Below are positions 13,844 through 16,111 of a DNA stretch of 16,111 nt, piece after piece; the stretch's first letter is position 1, and each line of letters starts with the position of its first letter. Where the stretch lies: assembly GCA_039024315.1 (NCBI GenBank), contig JBCCQN010000189.1, positions 1 to 16,111 on the forward strand, written 5' to 3'. The DNA comes from JBCAWW01 sp039024315. Lineage in GTDB: Bacteria > Bacteroidota > Bacteroidia > J057. Made by a program: the position numbers and the translations under genes. The notes below the pieces were generated by a model. The model ran no database searches and was not told where the DNA came from. It saw only the letters and a program-made list of their open reading frames with translations.

Positions 13844-15418
13844 ATGATATATAAAACGCTTGCCCTTGTCCTGGGGCTAATAGCTACAAGCAATTCTTAT
13901 CTGCTAGCTCAGGACGTTGATTGGAGTGGCGATTACCGTAAAGCTCGCCCAAATTCAAATGTAACCCAGATCCTAGGTGAAGACGATGACCATATTTACG
14001 GGATCATTTCTACCCGTATTTATGACGAAAACCAAGGGGAAAACAACGCGGGTGCTAATACCCGAAACCGAGACCGGACTAGCGTCATTAAATTTAATAA
14101 AGAGCTCATCCTCAAAAAGGAAGCTCCTATCGTTCCCAAAATGGGTAAAAAAAGGATGGAGTTCCAATTTGCAGAGCGGCTGGGAAAAGAGATGTATGTC
14201 TTTTCTTCCATCATCGATCGCAACAGCCGAGAAAATATCTTAATGGCCCAACGCATTGATCCTAATACTTTAGCGCTTTCCAAAAAGCCCGAGCGGGTGG
14301 CCTTTACTAATATTCGCAACGCTCGAAACATTGGCACCTTTGGCTATCAACTTTCTCGCAAGCGCTCCAAAATGCTAGTCGTAGGCTATGAACCCTACAA
14401 AAGAGGAGAAAACGAGAAATTTAACCTGAGTGTATTTGATCGTGATCTGCAGCAAGTCTGGGACAAACAAATCACCATCCCTTATCAAGACGAGCTCTTT
14501 TTTATCGAGCGATTTGTAGTAGATGATCGAGGCGATGTTTATGTCCTTGGTCGAAGATACTATGATCGACCCAAAAATCGTCGCCGTGGTAAACCCAATT
14601 ACAGCTATATCGTTTTGGCCTATCGTTTCAAAGGCCTTGAGTTTGAACAGTACGAAATCAAACTCAAAGATCGCTTCGTAACAGATCTTAGCTTTACCAT
14701 CAATGACGATGGAGATTTGATCTGTGCGGGTTTGTACTCTGAACGAGGAACGGTGAGTGTCAAAGGGACCTATTTTATGAGCATAGACGCGATCAGTCAG
14801 GAAATTAAAGAGGAAGGCTTTAAAGAATTTGACGCCAATTTCTTGACCCAATTTATGAATGATCGCCAAGCCGCCAGAGGACGAGAACTCTATGATTACC
14901 GTTTGGAAGAAATTATTCTACGAGCAGATGGAGGGGCCATTTTGATCGCGGAGCAATATTTTGTCGATGTCTATACTGTAACCAATCCAGACGGTACCAT
15001 TACCACCCGTAATTATTACAATTACAACGACATCATTATCATCAACATCAATCCCAATAAGACCATCGAATGGGCCACCAAGGTACCCAAACGGCAGGTT
15101 ACGGTGGATGATTTTGGTTACTTCAGCTCCTTTGCCCACGCGATTACCAATGAAAATATCTATCTCGTCTTCAACGATAATCAGCGCAATATGGCTAAAG
15201 AACGCCGCAATCCTCTTTCCTTTAACGGAAGTCGCTCTGTCGTAATGTTAATAGCCATTGATACCCAAGGTAACGTTAGCAAGGAGATTCTGACTAGCAA
15301 TCGTGAAGAACGAATCATCACACGCCCCAAAAGCTGTGAACAATTGGGGCGCAATCGGATGATCGTCTATGGTTCTCGCGGCAAAAAGTACAAGCTCGGC
15401 GAGGTGATACTCGAATAA
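13844..15418 (+). CDS. Secreted protein of unknown function, beta-propeller-like
   Basis: I do not recognise the family. The 524-residue product has an N-terminal signal peptide (residues 1-22, cut after LLA), so it is exported to the periplasm or beyond; no lipobox cysteine is present. The mature part is made of repeated beta-rich segments with patterns such as DDRGDVYVLGRRYYD (about 227-241), NDDGDLICAGLYS (about 285-297), and RADGGAILIAEQYFVD (about 364-379). These resemble blades of a beta-propeller that end in a small-residue turn. It is rich in Arg, Lys and Asn, with the highly charged stretch DRPKNRRRGKPN. No catalytic motif is visible. The ATG at 13844 gives the signal peptide directly. 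It converges on the DUF4249-type gene with an 11-bp gap. A binding or scaffold role is possible, but no function is assigned. Confidence 0.8.
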   Translation: MIYKTLALVLGLIATSNSYLLAQDVDWSGDYRKARPNSNVTQILGEDDDHIYGIISTRIYDENQGENNAGANTRNRDRTSVIKFNKELILKKEAPIVPKMGKKRMEFQFAERLGKEMYVFSSIIDRNSRENILMAQRIDPNTLALSKKPERVAFTNIRNARNIGTFGYQLSRKRSKMLVVGYEPYKRGENEKFNLSVFDRDLQQVWDKQITIPYQDELFFIERFVVDDRGDVYVLGRRYYDRPKNRRRGKPNYSYIVLAYRFKGLEFEQYEIKLKDRFVTDLSFTINDDGDLICAGLYSERGTVSVKGTYFMSIDAISQEIKEEGFKEFDANFLTQFMNDRQAARGRELYDYRLEEIILRADGGAILIAEQYFVDVYTVTNPDGTITTRNYYNYNDIIIININPNKTIEWATKVPKRQVTVDDFGYFSSFAHAITNENIYLVFNDNQRNMAKERRNPLSFNGSRSVVMLIAIDTQGNVSKEILTSNREERIITRPKSCEQLGRNRMIVYGSRGKKYKLGEVILE

Positions 15419-15429
15419 GCTTTGACTCT

Positions 15430-16111
15430 TTACCAGTCCGCTAAGTATTCAGAACGTACCATTGCACCAAAGACCCCAGCTCCTCCTTCAATATTTGAAT
15501 AGATGGGCTGGGGTTCTGCAAATAGATTATCATCATTTTGCTTGGCCAAGTCCGCGGTTTTCAAAAACTGATAGGTATTACGGTCAATACTGAGCAAATT
15601 GATCCCCCAGCGATCCTGTTTGATCTCTCTCGCACGCTCGAGAGATTCTTTAGGCATATGCAGATCAAGGCTCAATCGATCATTGGCAAAGAATTCATCT
15701 GTCCAAAAATGGGGGCGGTAAGTTATGCGGTTAAACAGTCTAAATTGATCCTTTTCAGAGTAAAAGGCACGAAATTCAACGACCGGATTATTGGTATTCA
15801 GTCCGAGGGCAGACCGCTCCCCTTCCGCCAATCTCTCCACAAAGCTTAATAGCATGAAGTAATTTTCAACATCCGCTTCTGGATCAGCCAACCCAAGCGG
15901 TAGAACCGACATTAATACGCCATCACTATTCAAAAAGGTCCTATCAGACCACTGATCTGTTTCCAGATTTACCGCTAATGGTACGCTAGTTTTTGCCCTT
16001 ATTTCCTCGAATCCGGGGGCAAGAGCTCTGACTTCTAATACATCTCCGGGCTCTGGCAGATCTGTCGTCCAATTAAACTCACCGGATTCATTTTCAGAGA
16101 GACTTTGCCAA
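15430..16111 (-). CDS. DUF4249-type protein, 3' part only
   Basis: The reading frame is open from the stop at 15430-15432 to the window edge, giving 226 visible residues; the N-terminus, which should carry a lipoprotein signal, lies outside. The visible part starts in a beta-sandwich region (EPGDVLEVRALAPGFEEIRAKT, then VPLAV) and continues with a DPEADVENYFMLLSFVE segment (aspartate, then the NY(Y/F) motif) and a late beta-rich part. This layout matches DUF4249 proteins of Bacteroidota, which are outer-membrane-associated and usually lie next to a TonB-dependent receptor. A receptor gene upstream of the window edge is therefore likely but not seen. A start at an internal TTG near 15931-15933 is not credible, because conserved sequence runs through it. 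Family assignment is from memory of the pattern. Confidence 0.75.
   Translation of the reverse strand, partial: WQSLSENESGEFNWTTDLPEPGDVLEVRALAPGFEEIRAKTSVPLAVNLETDQWSDRTFLNSDGVLMSVLPLGLADPEADVENYFMLLSFVERLAEGERSALGLNTNNPVVEFRAFYSEKDQFRLFNRITYRPHFWTDEFFANDRLSLDLHMPKESLERAREIKQDRWGINLLSIDRNTYQFLKTADLAKQNDDNLFAEPQPIYSNIEGGAGVFGAMVRSEYLADW

Noticed and set aside
14375..14869. 164-codon minus-strand open frame inside the secreted-protein gene
   Set aside because: It is an antisense shadow of a gene with a clear signal peptide and coherent beta-rich sequence on the plus strand.

Overview
The window reads as Bacteroidota chromosome, probably a Saprospiraceae-like or related environmental lineage. 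The phylum call rests on three things: a TonB-dependent receptor with an N-terminal carboxypeptidase-regulatory domain, a DUF4249-type protein, and promoter-like TAnnTTTG elements. The finer placement is inference. There are no rRNA or tRNA genes, no CRISPR array and no recognisable defence or secretion cluster.

Layout. Positions 1-1180 hold what looks like a complete ISAs1-family insertion sequence whose left inverted repeat begins at base 1. It sits 52 bp before a GT-B glycosyltransferase gene (1233-2498, +). That gene converges on a single-domain response regulator (2495-2923, -), and their stop codons share 4 bp. Next is a TonB-dependent receptor (3130-5658, -), divergent from oxyR (5989-6936, +) across a 330-bp intergenic region. 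This region holds a perfect 12-bp inverted repeat over the oxyR promoter and three copies of a GC-rich 15-16 bp element. oxyR converges on a GNAT acetyltransferase (6933-7385, -), again with a 4-bp stop overlap. topA (7514-9838, +) is followed by a strong hairpin terminator (9943-9975) that also ends the opposite unit, rnr (11309-13537, -) followed by a Tat-targeted Gfo/Idh/MocA oxidoreductase (9999-11279, -). After a 306-bp gap come a secreted protein of unknown function (13844-15418, +) and the 3' part of a DUF4249-type gene (15430 to the window edge, -).

How the genes work together. Most are unrelated housekeeping or single-function genes: DNA supercoiling (topA), RNA decay (rnr), peroxide sensing (oxyR), outer-membrane uptake (TonB receptor) and sugar transfer. 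No pathway links them. The only likely operon is rnr plus the oxidoreductase (29-bp gap, shared terminator). OxyR keeps both redox cysteines, at the same residue numbers as in E. coli. I see no convincing new multi-gene system. The best leads are small regulatory structures: the oxyR operator-like dyad, the triplicated element beside it, and a hairpin that could hide the transposase ribosome binding site.
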